From assembly GCA_035259145.1 (NCBI GenBank), contig DATFWQ010000250.1:1-23457 (forward strand): a stretch of DNA of 23,457 bases. Direction: 5' to 3'. Positions 7,944 through 14,930 of the stretch are shown here, piece after piece; the first letter of the stretch is position 1; each line of letters opens with the position of its first letter. The position numbers were made by a program, and so were the translations under genes. The DNA comes from CF-161 sp035259145 (lineage in GTDB: Bacteria > Chloroflexota > Dormibacteria > Dormibacterales > Dormibacteraceae). Below the pieces are notes generated by a model. The model was not told where the DNA came from and made no database searches. It saw only the letters and a program-made list of their open reading frames with translations.

Positions 7944-8198
7944 GTGGTACCCACAGTGGACATCGATCCGGGTGAGGACCATCATCGGCTCGGTGGAGCG
8001 GTCATCGTCGGCATCCCGTTGGCCTATGGCTTCGTCCAGCTCCTTGGCGCGGTGTTGCTCAACTCGCCCTTCGTCTTCAACCCGATCCGTATGCTGGCGA
8101 TGCTGGTGTTCATAGTCGCCGTGGCGTCAGTCGCGACGATCGGACCCGTATGGACGGCTTCCAGGGTCAGGATCGCCGACACCCTTCGTTATGAGTAG
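7944..8198 (+). pseudogene. C-terminal remnant of an FtsX/MacB-type ABC transporter permease
   Basis: Residues from GAVIVGIPLAYGFVQLLG onward match the last part of an FtsX domain: a transmembrane helix, a loop (NSPFVFNPIRMLA), the final helix (LVFIVAVASVATIG) and the closing WTASRVRIADTLRYE, equivalent to the usual AxRAARLxPAEALRYE end. The rest of the permease and its ATPase are missing: the frame is closed by a TGA at 7935 and no further FtsX sequence is visible upstream. The stop is intact and lies 5 nt before the alpha/beta hydrolase, so the two were probably neighbours in one operon before the permease was lost. Confidence 0.7.
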
Positions 8199-8203
8199 TC
8201 CCA

Positions 8204-9112
8204 ATGGCCAGTAACGGTGTCGCCTACCGCCTGACCGGAGGAGGCCGGGTCACGGTCTTCATCACACAGAGCCTGGGGTTCGCCAGCGCGGAATGGTGGC
8301 CCATCCAGGACGAGCTCAGTGCGCACGCCCGCGTCCTCACGTGGGACCGGCCGGGATACGGCGAAAGCGGCCCTCCGCTCTCGCCCCGGACGGTCGGGAA
8401 CGTCGCGGCGGAGGCTCTGGAGCTGCTGGCCCGAGTCGCGCCGGACGGCCCTCTTGTTGTGGTCGGGCACTCGCAGGGCGGCCTCTACACCAACGCCATC
8501 GCCCGGCTTGCTGGACATCGTGTTGCCGGCGTGGTTCTGCTCGATCCCGCCCATCCCGACAACTCAAGGCTTCGCCGCGAGCTTCCCGCGAAGCTGTTTC
8601 GCGGCAGTGGCTCCGACCTGTCTGGCCGTATGCGTGTGGCTCGAACCATGGCCAGGCTCCGGCTGATCGGGGCGCTCAAGCCTCTGATGAGGAGGCAACC
8701 GCCGTTTACCTACTGCTCACAGCACTCGCGCGAAGCTGTCGACGCGATGTGGCGACACCTCACGCGCGCTCAGGCCTACGACGCGGCGCTGGCCGAGTAC
8801 GAGGAGCTCGAGTACCGTACCTCTACCGCCGCGCTCGAGGCGCTGGGGCCCTTTCCGTTGGTGCCGCTCGCTGTCCTGGTCCACGATCCCGCGGTGATGA
8901 TCGAGTTCTTCGTGAGGTATGGCCACCTGCCGCGGACCGCCGGAGAGCGCGTTGAGACGCTCTGGGGCGAACTCCTTCGCGATCACGGGAGACTCAGTCC
9001 GCTGGCACAGGTCGAGACCGTGGTCGGCTCAGGCCACCTGATCCACCTGGAGCAGCCGCACACAACCCTGTCGCGAATCGTGACGGCGATCGATAGCCAA
9101 AGAGGCTGCTGA
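8204..9112 (+). CDS. Alpha/beta-fold hydrolase
   Basis: A 302-residue alpha/beta hydrolase with the nucleophile elbow GHSQGG (Ser90), the DRPGYGESG block at 48-56 typical of the family, and the catalytic His278 in GSGHLIHLEQP. The usual HG oxyanion motif after the first strand is replaced by TQSLGFASAEWW. It could act as an esterase, lipase or C-C hydrolase; the substrate is not evident. There is no signal peptide, so it is cytoplasmic. The ATG is only 5 nt past the stop of the permease remnant and has no Shine-Dalgarno, so expression may once have depended on translational coupling to that gene. Confidence 0.88.
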   Translation: MASNGVAYRLTGGGRVTVFITQSLGFASAEWWPIQDELSAHARVLTWDRPGYGESGPPLSPRTVGNVAAEALELLARVAPDGPLVVVGHSQGGLYTNAIARLAGHRVAGVVLLDPAHPDNSRLRRELPAKLFRGSGSDLSGRMRVARTMARLRLIGALKPLMRRQPPFTYCSQHSREAVDAMWRHLTRAQAYDAALAEYEELEYRTSTAALEALGPFPLVPLAVLVHDPAVMIEFFVRYGHLPRTAGERVETLWGELLRDHGRLSPLAQVETVVGSGHLIHLEQPHTTLSRIVTAIDSQRGC

Positions 9113-9180
9113 TCGCCTTCCTGGTCGGCAAGCGCTACGGGCCATCAAGGATCCCTGCCCAGCTCACCGATGGGATGTCC

Positions 9181-9213
9181 TACTAGACCCCTACCAGTGG
9201 TAGCATAGTAGTA
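9181..9213. promoter_or_regulatory. Palindromic operator/promoter of the toxin-antitoxin pair
   Basis: A 33-nt inverted repeat centred on G9197: the core CTACCA-G-TGGTAG (9191-9203) is perfect, and outer half-sites TACTA (9181-9185) and TAGTA (9209-9213) sit symmetrically, the last base being the A of the antitoxin ATG. TAGCAT (9201-9206) is placed as a -10 box for a leaderless start. Ribbon-helix-helix antitoxins typically bind such sites to repress their own operon. Confidence 0.65.
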
Positions 9214-9434
9214 TGAAGCTGAGCGTCAGCCTCCCCGGCGAAGACGTCGAGTTCCTCGACGCCTACGCAAAGGCGCAGGGCTACGACTCGAGGTCGGCCG
9301 TCCTGCACAAGGCGGTGAGGTTGCTGCGCGCAAGCGAGTTAAGCACAGCTTACGAGTCCGCCTGGCGAGAATGGATCGGTAGCGGAGAGGCTGAGGTCTG
9401 GGAGACTACCAGCGCCGACGGCCTCTCCTCCTGA
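9213..9434 (+). CDS. Ribbon-helix-helix antitoxin (MazE/CopG-like)
   Basis: A 73-residue protein beginning MKLSVSLPGEDVEFLDAYAK, the beta-strand and first helix of a ribbon-helix-helix DNA-binding fold, followed by the second helix (SRSAVLHKAVRLLR). The acidic, Trp-containing tail (from about residue 45) would be the part that wraps the toxin. It should bind the palindrome over its own start and neutralise the MazF-like toxin encoded next. Its TGA overlaps the toxin ATG by one base (TGATG), so the two are translated together. No Shine-Dalgarno is present; initiation is probably leaderless. Confidence 0.88.
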   Translation: MKLSVSLPGEDVEFLDAYAKAQGYDSRSAVLHKAVRLLRASELSTAYESAWREWIGSGEAEVWETTSADGLSS

Positions 9435-9781
9435 TGCGCCGCGGAGAAATCCGAGTCGTTGACCTGGATCCCACTCGCGGCTCGGAGACCAGCAAGCGGC
9501 GTCCGGCTGTAATCGTGAGCAACGACGGAGCCAATGCCGCGGCGAGTCGGGTCGGGCGCGGTGTGATCACCGTCGTTCCCATCACCTTAAACATCCAGCG
9601 CGTGTATCCCTTCCAGGTGCTGCTTCCTGCGGAGGCTACTGGCCTTCGCGAGGATTCGAAGGCTCAGGCGGAGCAGGTCAGGTCGGTTGCAGTCGAGCGC
9701 GTCAGTGAGCAGGTTGGCCAGGTTCCGGCCGCGATCATGCTTCAGCTAGATGAGGCTCTGCGACTTCATCAAGCGCTATGA
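9434..9781 (+). CDS. mazF: MazF/PemK-family endoribonuclease toxin
   Basis: The 115-residue protein has the full MazF pattern: RRGEIRVVDLDPTRGSETSK with the conserved RGE start and the G-S-E loop, KRRPAVIVSND with the catalytic Arg region, ITVVPIT, and the later QAEQVRSVAVERV helix-strand block. MazF toxins are sequence-specific mRNA interferases that stop growth when the labile antitoxin is degraded. Start codon and stop overlap tightly with the antitoxin. All expected motifs and the normal length are present, so the toxin is likely active. The cleavage sequence cannot be predicted from this. Confidence 0.93.
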   Translation: MRRGEIRVVDLDPTRGSETSKRRPAVIVSNDGANAAASRVGRGVITVVPITLNIQRVYPFQVLLPAEATGLREDSKAQAEQVRSVAVERVSEQVGQVPAAIMLQLDEALRLHQAL

Positions 9782-10003
9782 GCTGACTCCGGCGCACCCA
9801 CGAAGCCAGGCATGCCCAGGCGTCAAGCCGGCTCGAGTGACATGAAACGACCGGGTGTGGCGTCGTGTCGAGGAAGGAGAGTCGCGCGGGATCCGGCTGA
9901 GTTCCTGGCGCTGCGCGACAGGGTCCGGGTGAAGGTTGTCCGCTGGCAACAGGCCGATTCTCCCTGGAGACGCTCGGCCGCGACCCCAGCCGGCGCTCTG
10001 TGA

Positions 10004-10032
10004 TTGCTGGGTACCCGAAGCGTTTCTACAAT
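10004..10032 (+). promoter_or_regulatory. Promoter with leaderless start
   Basis: TTGCTG (10004-10009), a 17-nt spacer and TACAAT (10027-10032), then 6 nt to the ATG at 10039. The near-consensus -10 and the absence of a Shine-Dalgarno point to a leaderless mRNA and settle the start of the next gene. Confidence 0.6.
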
Positions 10033-10038
10033 CGCGTC

Positions 10039-10527
10039 ATGGCCGGTCCGATCTCCTGGCCACTGCTGCCTGTGCCGCCAGGTCCGCCGCTTGATCGCGT
10101 CCACCCGGAAGGCTGCGGTCGGTGGCAGACCGCGTTCGGAGCCGGCTTCGGCTGCAACTGGGACCGACAGGAGATCGAGCTCCTTCGGTACGCGGCCTCT
10201 GTGGAGGTCGTCCTGGTGGCGCTTACATTCGCCTGCGGCGCGGGCATGCTTCTGGTGACTGCGATGCCATGGCACAGACGGTCACCGCGCTGGACAGCGT
10301 TGCATGGCCTCGGCATGGTCGTACTTGCGCTTGCGCTGGGTGCGCACCTCACCGGGCTGTACCTGTACGGCACATCCCTCGCCCTGCGCATGATCGTCGC
10401 TTCCGCTGTCCCGGTCCTCGGGATCGCGGCGAGCGCCCTTCTGATGCCGAACGTCGTCGGCGCCGTGAGGTGCCTGCTGGGCCTGCGGCCACCTGTCTCG
10501 TCACGGCCCGGCCTCCCGAATCGCTGA
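10039..10527 (+). CDS. Small membrane protein, three predicted helices
   Basis: Not a family I recognise. The 162-residue product has a Pro-rich N-terminal part of ~50 residues with two cysteines, then three hydrophobic segments at about 53-75 (VEVVLVALTFACGAGMLLVT), 87-108 and 113-136, and a short basic C-terminus. The frame is open to 10000, but the promoter at 10004-10032 would lie inside that longer version, so I take the ATG at 10039. It follows the toxin gene by 257 nt of sequence in which I see no feature other than this promoter. Confidence 0.55.
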   Translation: MAGPISWPLLPVPPGPPLDRVHPEGCGRWQTAFGAGFGCNWDRQEIELLRYAASVEVVLVALTFACGAGMLLVTAMPWHRRSPRWTALHGLGMVVLALALGAHLTGLYLYGTSLALRMIVASAVPVLGIAASALLMPNVVGAVRCLLGLRPPVSSRPGLPNR

Positions 10528-10609
10528 GAGTTCACAGTCGAGGAACTCAGAACACCGGAGCTGGCCGCCGCCCGGGCCCTATTCGACCGCCCGGCTGCAC
10601 CCAAACCGT

Positions 10610-10763
10610 CTACCCGGCGGTCTTGGACAGGAGTCGGTGCACGAGCGCGACCGCCATCGCACCCTTCCCCGATGGCCGCCGAGGATCGCTTCATCGGACC
10701 CGTAACGCACGTCCCCCGCGGCGAACAGGCCGGGCAGACTTGTCTCGAGCTGGAACAGACCCT
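10610..10763 (-). pseudogene. Frameshifted C-terminal remnant of a thioredoxin-reductase-like flavoprotein
   Basis: The minus strand encodes LETSLPGLFAAGDVRYGS, the FAD-binding AAGD motif at the end of thioredoxin-reductase-like NAD(P)/FAD oxidoreductases. One extra base (C10695 on the plus strand) shifts the frame to MKRSSAAIGEG, and a second extra base (A10661) shifts it again to AMAVALVHRLLSKTAG and a stop. Removing both gives the normal family ending. Everything upstream is missing: the piece begins right beside the tetR stop codon, where an in-frame TAG precedes it. Two independent frameshifts plus truncation mark it as dead. Confidence 0.8.
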
Positions 10764-10772
10764 ACTTTGCGA

Positions 10773-11399
10773 TCAGCGGAGGTGCGAACCGTCGGTTGCG
10801 GGGTCGATCCTGGCCGCGGCCCCGGTGAACACCACGTCGACCACGAAGTGCCCGTATGCCGCGTCAAGAGGGCCGCTGCGCAGGAGCAGACGGTGGTACA
10901 GCGCGCCGAAGACAACCTCCAGGATGGCTTCCGGTTCCAGCGACGCCGGTAACTGTCCGAGCTGCTGCGCCCGTCGCAGCCGCTCCGCGAGCGGCGCGCG
11001 GCGTCCCTTGACGAATCGCTCGAGCGCGTCCTGCGCGAGTGCCGGGTCCTGCTGTGACTCGGCGATGAGCGCGGCCACGTGCGGGCCGAAGTTCGGGTCA
11101 GCGTGGCGCCTGATCAGGTTGCCGACGACGATGCGCATATCTGCAACGACGTCGCCCGTGTCGGGAATGGTCACTGACTCGGCCACCTCGCGTTCGAGGG
11201 CCTCCAGCAGGACGGCCCCCTTCGACGCCCACCAGCGGTAGATGGTCTGCTTCGAGGCGCCTGCACTGGCTGCGATCGCCTCGACCGAGAGCTTCGCGTA
11301 GCCCTCCTCACGACACAGGGCGAGGGCCGCGTCGAGGATTGCAAGCCGGGAGCTCTCCCTCCGTCGGGACACCGGCTGGGCGGTCTTTCCGGTGGCCAC
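10773..11399 (-). CDS. TetR-family transcriptional repressor
   Basis: A 208-residue TetR/AcrR protein: N-terminal helix-turn-helix at ~34-64 (LSVEAIAASAGASKQTIYRW) preceded by a basic tail, then an all-helical ligand domain with the PEAILEVVFGALYHRLLL segment near 155-172 typical of the TetR C-terminal class. It diverges from the SMP-30/DHFR-like operon, and two near-identical inverted repeats lie between them, one 23 nt from its own start, so it most likely represses both itself and that operon until an unknown ligand binds. The GTG at 11399 follows an extended -10 (TG-C-TGATAC, 11417-11409) by 9 nt, so its mRNA has little or no leader. Confidence 0.92.
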   Translation of the reverse strand: MATGKTAQPVSRRRESSRLAILDAALALCREEGYAKLSVEAIAASAGASKQTIYRWWASKGAVLLEALEREVAESVTIPDTGDVVADMRIVVGNLIRRHADPNFGPHVAALIAESQQDPALAQDALERFVKGRRAPLAERLRRAQQLGQLPASLEPEAILEVVFGALYHRLLLRSGPLDAAYGHFVVDVVFTGAAARIDPATDGSHLR

Positions 11400-11421
11400 G
11401 CGCCGATGGTATCAGCAAACG

Positions 11422-11439
11422 AGACGGAACGCACCGTCT
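11422..11439. promoter_or_regulatory. TetR operator copy 1
   Basis: AGACGG-N6-CCGTCT, a perfect 6-bp inverted repeat (AGACGGAACGCACCGTCT). It abuts the -35 box of the SMP-30 promoter and lies just upstream of tetR. Confidence 0.75.
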
Positions 11440-11468
11440 TGACGGGCCGCCCAGCACCCTGCTAGAGT
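11439..11468 (+). promoter_or_regulatory. Promoter of the SMP-30/DHFR-like operon
   Basis: TTGACG (11439-11444), an 18-nt spacer and TAGAGT (11463-11468). The -35 shares its first base with operator copy 1 and the -10 shares its last base with operator copy 2, so TetR bound at both sites would enclose the promoter. Confidence 0.6.
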
Positions 11469-11485
11469 GACGGAACGGTCCGTCT
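11468..11485. promoter_or_regulatory. TetR operator copy 2
   Basis: TGACGGAACGGTCCGTCT matches copy 1 at 15 of 18 positions, including GACGGAACG and CCGTCT, and begins 46 bp downstream of it. It covers the -10 end and the expected transcription start. Confidence 0.75.
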
Positions 11486-11558
11486 CGTCTCGACTCGGCA
11501 AAGGTCCGATCCAGACGCCGTATCGACGAGGCTCTGACTGTGACCTCAGGAGGTTGCA

Positions 11559-12416
11559 ATGCGCGCGACGAATCCCCGATTGGTGGTCGACGGCCTGGTA
11601 TTCCCCGAAGGCCCCCGCTGGCGAGACGGCCGGCTGTGGCTCTGCGACTTCGAGCTGTGGCTGCCCGACCGAAAAGGACGTGTGCTGGTGGTCGACGAGG
11701 GTGGCACGGCGCGGACCGCCGTCGACCAGGTGCCGGCGCGGGGTCTGGGGTGGCTGCCCGACGGGCGTCTGCTCATCGTGGCCGGCCGATCCCTACTCGC
11801 CCTGGAGGCGGACGGCACCCTGACCGAGCACGCCGACCTTTCCGGGGTCACGTCCTACTCGTGCAACGAGCTGGTTGTCGATGCCTCGGGCCGAGCGTAT
11901 ACGGGCGCAGTAGACACCGTCGGCGGTGGCATCCCGGGTCCGACCCTGACGGAGCTGATCGTCGTGCAGCCCGACGGGCGGGCGGAGGTCGCCGACACCG
12001 CCATCCGCGTCCCGAACGGCTTCATGATCACGCCTGACGGTGGCACCCTGATCGTCGCCGAGAGCCGGGGGCAGTGCCTTACGGCGTTCACCATCGCCGG
12101 CGACGGTAGCCTCGGCCACAAGAGGGTGTGGTCGGAGGTGCCGGGAATGGTCCCTGACGGTCCCTGCCTCGATCAGGAAGGCTGCGTGTGGTTCGCGGAC
12201 GCGACCGGCAACGCCTGCGTGCGGGTGGCGGAGGGCGGCAAGATCAAGGAGCGCGTCGAAACCGACCAGGGCGCCTATGCATGCGCCCTCGGCGGTGCAG
12301 ACGGCCGGACCCTGTTCGTCATGACGAGCACTTTTCCCAGTGGTGACTCCTTCGATCCACGGCCAGGCAAGATCGTCGCCTACGAGGTGGACGTGCCAGG
12401 CATAGGGACGCCCTGA
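11559..12416 (+). CDS. SMP-30/gluconolactonase/LRE-family protein
   Basis: A 285-residue six-bladed beta-propeller of the SMP-30 family. The metal-site residues are all visible: Glu17 (FPEGPRW), Asn153 (RVPNGF) and Asp200 (PDGP), together with Asn103 (SCNELVVD, where NDL is more usual). Family members hydrolyse sugar lactones or other esters with a bound divalent metal. The start has a strong AGGAGG 5 nt upstream. It is the first gene after the TetR-controlled promoter and is followed 30 nt later by the DHFR-like gene. A role in degrading a lactone that also acts as the TetR ligand is an inference only. Confidence 0.9.
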   Translation: MRATNPRLVVDGLVFPEGPRWRDGRLWLCDFELWLPDRKGRVLVVDEGGTARTAVDQVPARGLGWLPDGRLLIVAGRSLLALEADGTLTEHADLSGVTSYSCNELVVDASGRAYTGAVDTVGGGIPGPTLTELIVVQPDGRAEVADTAIRVPNGFMITPDGGTLIVAESRGQCLTAFTIAGDGSLGHKRVWSEVPGMVPDGPCLDQEGCVWFADATGNACVRVAEGGKIKERVETDQGAYACALGGADGRTLFVMTSTFPSGDSFDPRPGKIVAYEVDVPGIGTP

Positions 12417-12446
12417 GACTATCTGCTCTGAGCTGAGGAGGTCGGG

Positions 12447-13028
12447 ATGCGCAAGATCGTCGCCGGGCTGTTCATCTCGCTCGACGGGGTGGTGGAAGCG
12501 CCCGACCGGTGGCGGTACCGGCCCTTCACCAGCGAGATGGCCGAGGCGCTGTCGGTCGGAGTAGCGGAGGCCGACGCCATCCTGATGGGCCGTCGCCTGT
12601 ACCAGGAGTTCGCCGCCTACTGGCCGAGACAGGGCAGCGACGTGACGATGGCGGACTTCCTGAACCACGCGCCCAAGTACGTGGTGTCCTCCACTCTCGC
12701 CACGCCCCTCAAGTGGGCCAACTCCCGCCTGGTCACTGGCGACCTCGCCGACGAGCTGACGAAGCTCAAGGAACAGCCGGGCAAGAACATCCAGGTTCCG
12801 GGCAGTCCCACACTGGTGCGGTGGCTGCTCCGCGAGGGGCTGCTCGATGACCTCTCCCTCTGGATCTTTCCGGTCCTGGTCGGGCGCGGCATGCGCCTCT
12901 TTGACGAAACGACCGGCCATGTGGAGCTCGAGCTCGTGGCATCGAGAACGTTCGGCTCCGGCGTGCTGAGCGCCACGTATCGCCCGGTGAGCGTGACGAG
13001 GCCAGCGGGGCGCGGAAGCATCGACTGA
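12447..13028 (+). CDS. Dihydrofolate reductase-like (RibD C-terminal domain) protein
   Basis: The 193-residue product begins MRKIVAGLFISLDGVVEAPD, the NADPH-domain start of the RibD C-terminal/DHFR-like family, and continues with ADAILMGRRLYQEFAAYWP, the nucleotide-site IQVPGSPTLVRWLL and a closing FPVLVGRGMRLF. These small reductases are common in actinobacteria and their substrates are mostly unknown; it is not a housekeeping DHFR. TGAGGAGGT lies immediately upstream of the ATG. It is the second gene of the TetR-controlled operon. Confidence 0.9.
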   Translation: MRKIVAGLFISLDGVVEAPDRWRYRPFTSEMAEALSVGVAEADAILMGRRLYQEFAAYWPRQGSDVTMADFLNHAPKYVVSSTLATPLKWANSRLVTGDLADELTKLKEQPGKNIQVPGSPTLVRWLLREGLLDDLSLWIFPVLVGRGMRLFDETTGHVELELVASRTFGSGVLSATYRPVSVTRPAGRGSID

Positions 13029-13133
13029 GCGCCGCAGCTGTTGAGGTCGCCACGACCCGATCTCTCCGGGCACTCCACGAGCACCGGCTGACGCAAGGAA
13101 TAGGAGCACTCTCTTGCTGGTACACGCAATGCA

Positions 13134-13553
13134 ATGAGCACCGATATGGCCCAGATCAACAGCGACGTCATCACTCAGTTCAGGACGAACGGCGGAGAGA
13201 TCAAAGAAGGAATGTTCAAGGGATCGCCGATCGTGCTGCTTACCACGAGGGGCGCCAGGACCGGGGCGACGCACACGACGCCGCTCGTCCACACGCGCGA
13301 CGGGGATCGCTATGTGGTCATCGCCTCCAAAGGCGGCGCCCCCACCAACCCGGCCTGGTATCACAACCTGGTCGCCAACCCGATCGTCACCATCGAGGTC
13401 GGCCGCGAGAAGTTCGAGGCGAGAGCGACTGCGGCCAGGGGCGAGGAGCGCGACCGACTCTTCAACGCACAGGCGGCGTTGATGCCTGGCTTCGCCGCGT
13501 ACCAGCGAAATACGACCCGCCGGATCCCCGTGATCGTGCTCGAGCGCGTTTAG
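13134..13553 (+). CDS. Deazaflavin (F420)-dependent nitroreductase-family protein
   Basis: The 139-residue protein has the hallmarks of the Ddn-like split-beta-barrel family: VLLTTRGARTGATHTTPLVH and ASKGGAPTNPAWYHNLVANP, the segments that bind F420. Members reduce quinones and nitro compounds with F420H2. Its presence suggests the host makes F420, but no biosynthesis gene is in the window. The ATG at 13134 is 6 nt after an out-of-frame ATG and lacks a close Shine-Dalgarno; an in-frame ATG at 13146 is an alternative. Its stop overlaps the stop of the converging YjbR-like gene. Confidence 0.9.
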   Translation: MSTDMAQINSDVITQFRTNGGEIKEGMFKGSPIVLLTTRGARTGATHTTPLVHTRDGDRYVVIASKGGAPTNPAWYHNLVANPIVTIEVGREKFEARATAARGEERDRLFNAQAALMPGFAAYQRNTTRRIPVIVLERV

Positions 13554-13906
13554 CCGCTCGCGTCCAGGCTGGCGACGAGCTTCGCAGGAGCAACATAGCG
13601 CCAGGCGGCGGTCAGGAGCCTTCGAAGATCGTCTCGCTCGATGGCCGGAAGTCTGACCAGCACCGCCGGATAGCCGTCGTAGTGCGGCAGCGTGAAGTAC
13701 ACCTCCGGTTGGGAGCCGATCAGGTACTCCTTGTCCGCGATGTCGATCCTGACGACCAGGACGTCACCCTCTTCGCGGAGCCGGCAGATCATCTTGCGCC
13801 GGACCTTGAAGGCGGGCGTGGCCCATGACGTGCTTTCCTCGACCTCGGGCAGCGCGAGCGCAATCTCGCGTACGTCTTCAAACGTCACCAACGTGAGAGT
13901 ACGCAC
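13550..13906 (-). CDS. MmcQ/YjbR-family protein
   Basis: A small single-domain protein of the MmcQ/YjbR fold: FEDVREIALALPEVEESTSW at the start, PAFKVRRKMICRL with the conserved Arg/Lys region, then YFTLPHYDGYPAVLVRLPAI and a C-terminal LLTAAWRYVAP. The fold is linked to DNA binding in some members but the function is not established. The open frame begins at GTG 13906 with no ribosome binding site; a GTG at 13888 (giving VTFEDVRE) fits the usual family start better. It lies 58 nt downstream of the patatin-like gene on the same strand, and its TAA shares bases with the opposite gene's TAG. Confidence 0.88.
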   Translation of the reverse strand: MRTLTLVTFEDVREIALALPEVEESTSWATPAFKVRRKMICRLREEGDVLVVRIDIADKEYLIGSQPEVYFTLPHYDGYPAVLVRLPAIERDDLRRLLTAAWRYVAPAKLVASLDASG

Positions 13907-13964
13907 CCAGGGACAGCCTGGGCGACGAGGGCCGGCCTGCCATCTCCCAGCGCCGTTCTCAGCA

Positions 13965-14915
13965 TCAGCCCAACGCTGCGAGGCGCCCGCGGAAGCCAGC
14001 GTCCTTCAGCCGCCCGACAGTGGATTCAAAAGCCTGTTTCGTGACCGCTTTGCTGCGGCGGATGTCCATCGGATTGGCGCCCATCGCGGTGCGGTCGGCG
14101 GCTGTGGGAAGAAAGCTCACAAGCTCGATTCCCGCTCGCCGCACCGTCGCAGCCTCCCGCGCCAGCCGCATCTGAACCGCAGCTCGCAAGGGCAGATCGG
14201 CGCTCAGCGTAGCCGTCCCCGGAGTCGACCCCATGGGGCAGCTGACGACCACGAGGTCGAGGTTGACATCTGCCAGCTGGTCGGCGTTCGTGACTGAGTG
14301 CACGCCGCCATCGACGTGCCGCTGGCCACCGATCACGACCGGAGTGAAGTAAGCGGGGATGGCGCACGAGGCTGCGACCGCGTCTCCAATGGATGCCGGC
14401 GGTGAGCCGGCCCTCCCGAACACGACGAGCCGGCCGTCATCAAGCCGTACTGCACAGATCCAGGTTGGCTTCACGGGCCACGCGTTGCCGTAGAGGTTCC
14501 GAACGCCCGCCGCGACCGCATCAGATGGGACGTTGCCCGGCGGAAGGAGTGCGGCGCCAAGCGTCCCGGGCCGGATCCTCCAGGGCCGCCGGAGGAGGTG
14601 GGCCGCTGCCGGGCCCCGCCATACGTCCACCTGTCGAACTCCTGGGAAGGGCATCTCGGTAGGCGGACCGATCTTCTCGAGCAGAGCCCTCCCCGCCGGG
14701 CTCAGGGGCTCGCCGAGGGAGGCGTTGGCCAGGTCGGAAGCGGTGCAGCCCGCACGGATGAGGGCAGCCACGACGGAGCCCGCCGACGTGCCGACGATCA
14801 CCTCGGCCGAGTCGGGCTTCCAGGTCATCTCATGTTCGAGGGCCGCCAGCACGCCAGCGTGAAATGCGTGACCCACGGCGCCTCCCGCGCCAAGCACCAA
14901 TCCCACGCGTCCCAT
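13965..14915 (-). CDS. Patatin-like phospholipase/lipid acyl hydrolase
   Basis: A 316-residue patatin-fold hydrolase (RssA/YlbK type): oxyanion loop GAGGAVG at 9-15, nucleophile GTSAG with Ser44, and the partner Asp202 in HVDGG, the complete Ser-Asp dyad. Such enzymes release fatty acids from membrane or storage lipids. There is no signal peptide. GGAGA lies 10 nt before the ATG. It diverges from the WS/DGAT acyltransferase, and their promoters contain the same 19-nt sequence in opposite orientations, so a lipid-breaking and a lipid-making enzyme may be switched together. Confidence 0.92.
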   Translation of the reverse strand: MGRVGLVLGAGGAVGHAFHAGVLAALEHEMTWKPDSAEVIVGTSAGSVVAALIRAGCTASDLANASLGEPLSPAGRALLEKIGPPTEMPFPGVRQVDVWRGPAAAHLLRRPWRIRPGTLGAALLPPGNVPSDAVAAGVRNLYGNAWPVKPTWICAVRLDDGRLVVFGRAGSPPASIGDAVAASCAIPAYFTPVVIGGQRHVDGGVHSVTNADQLADVNLDLVVVSCPMGSTPGTATLSADLPLRAAVQMRLAREAATVRRAGIELVSFLPTAADRTAMGANPMDIRRSKAVTKQAFESTVGRLKDAGFRGRLAALG

Positions 14916-14930
14916 CTGCAGCCATTCTCC

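Noticed and set aside
9113..9180. Short plus-strand frame reading LIAFLVGKRYGPSRIPAQLT before the antitoxin
   Set aside because: It might be another gene tail, but it is too short and resembles no family closely enough to call.
9812..10003. 63-codon plus-strand frame between mazF and the membrane protein
   Set aside because: No ribosome binding site, Arg-rich shadow-like composition, and it overlaps the promoter at 10004 by position; nothing supports it as a gene.
11793..13364. 523-codon minus-strand open frame
   Set aside because: Antisense to the SMP-30, DHFR-like and F420 genes, all of which have strong family motifs; its own translation is low-complexity and matches nothing.
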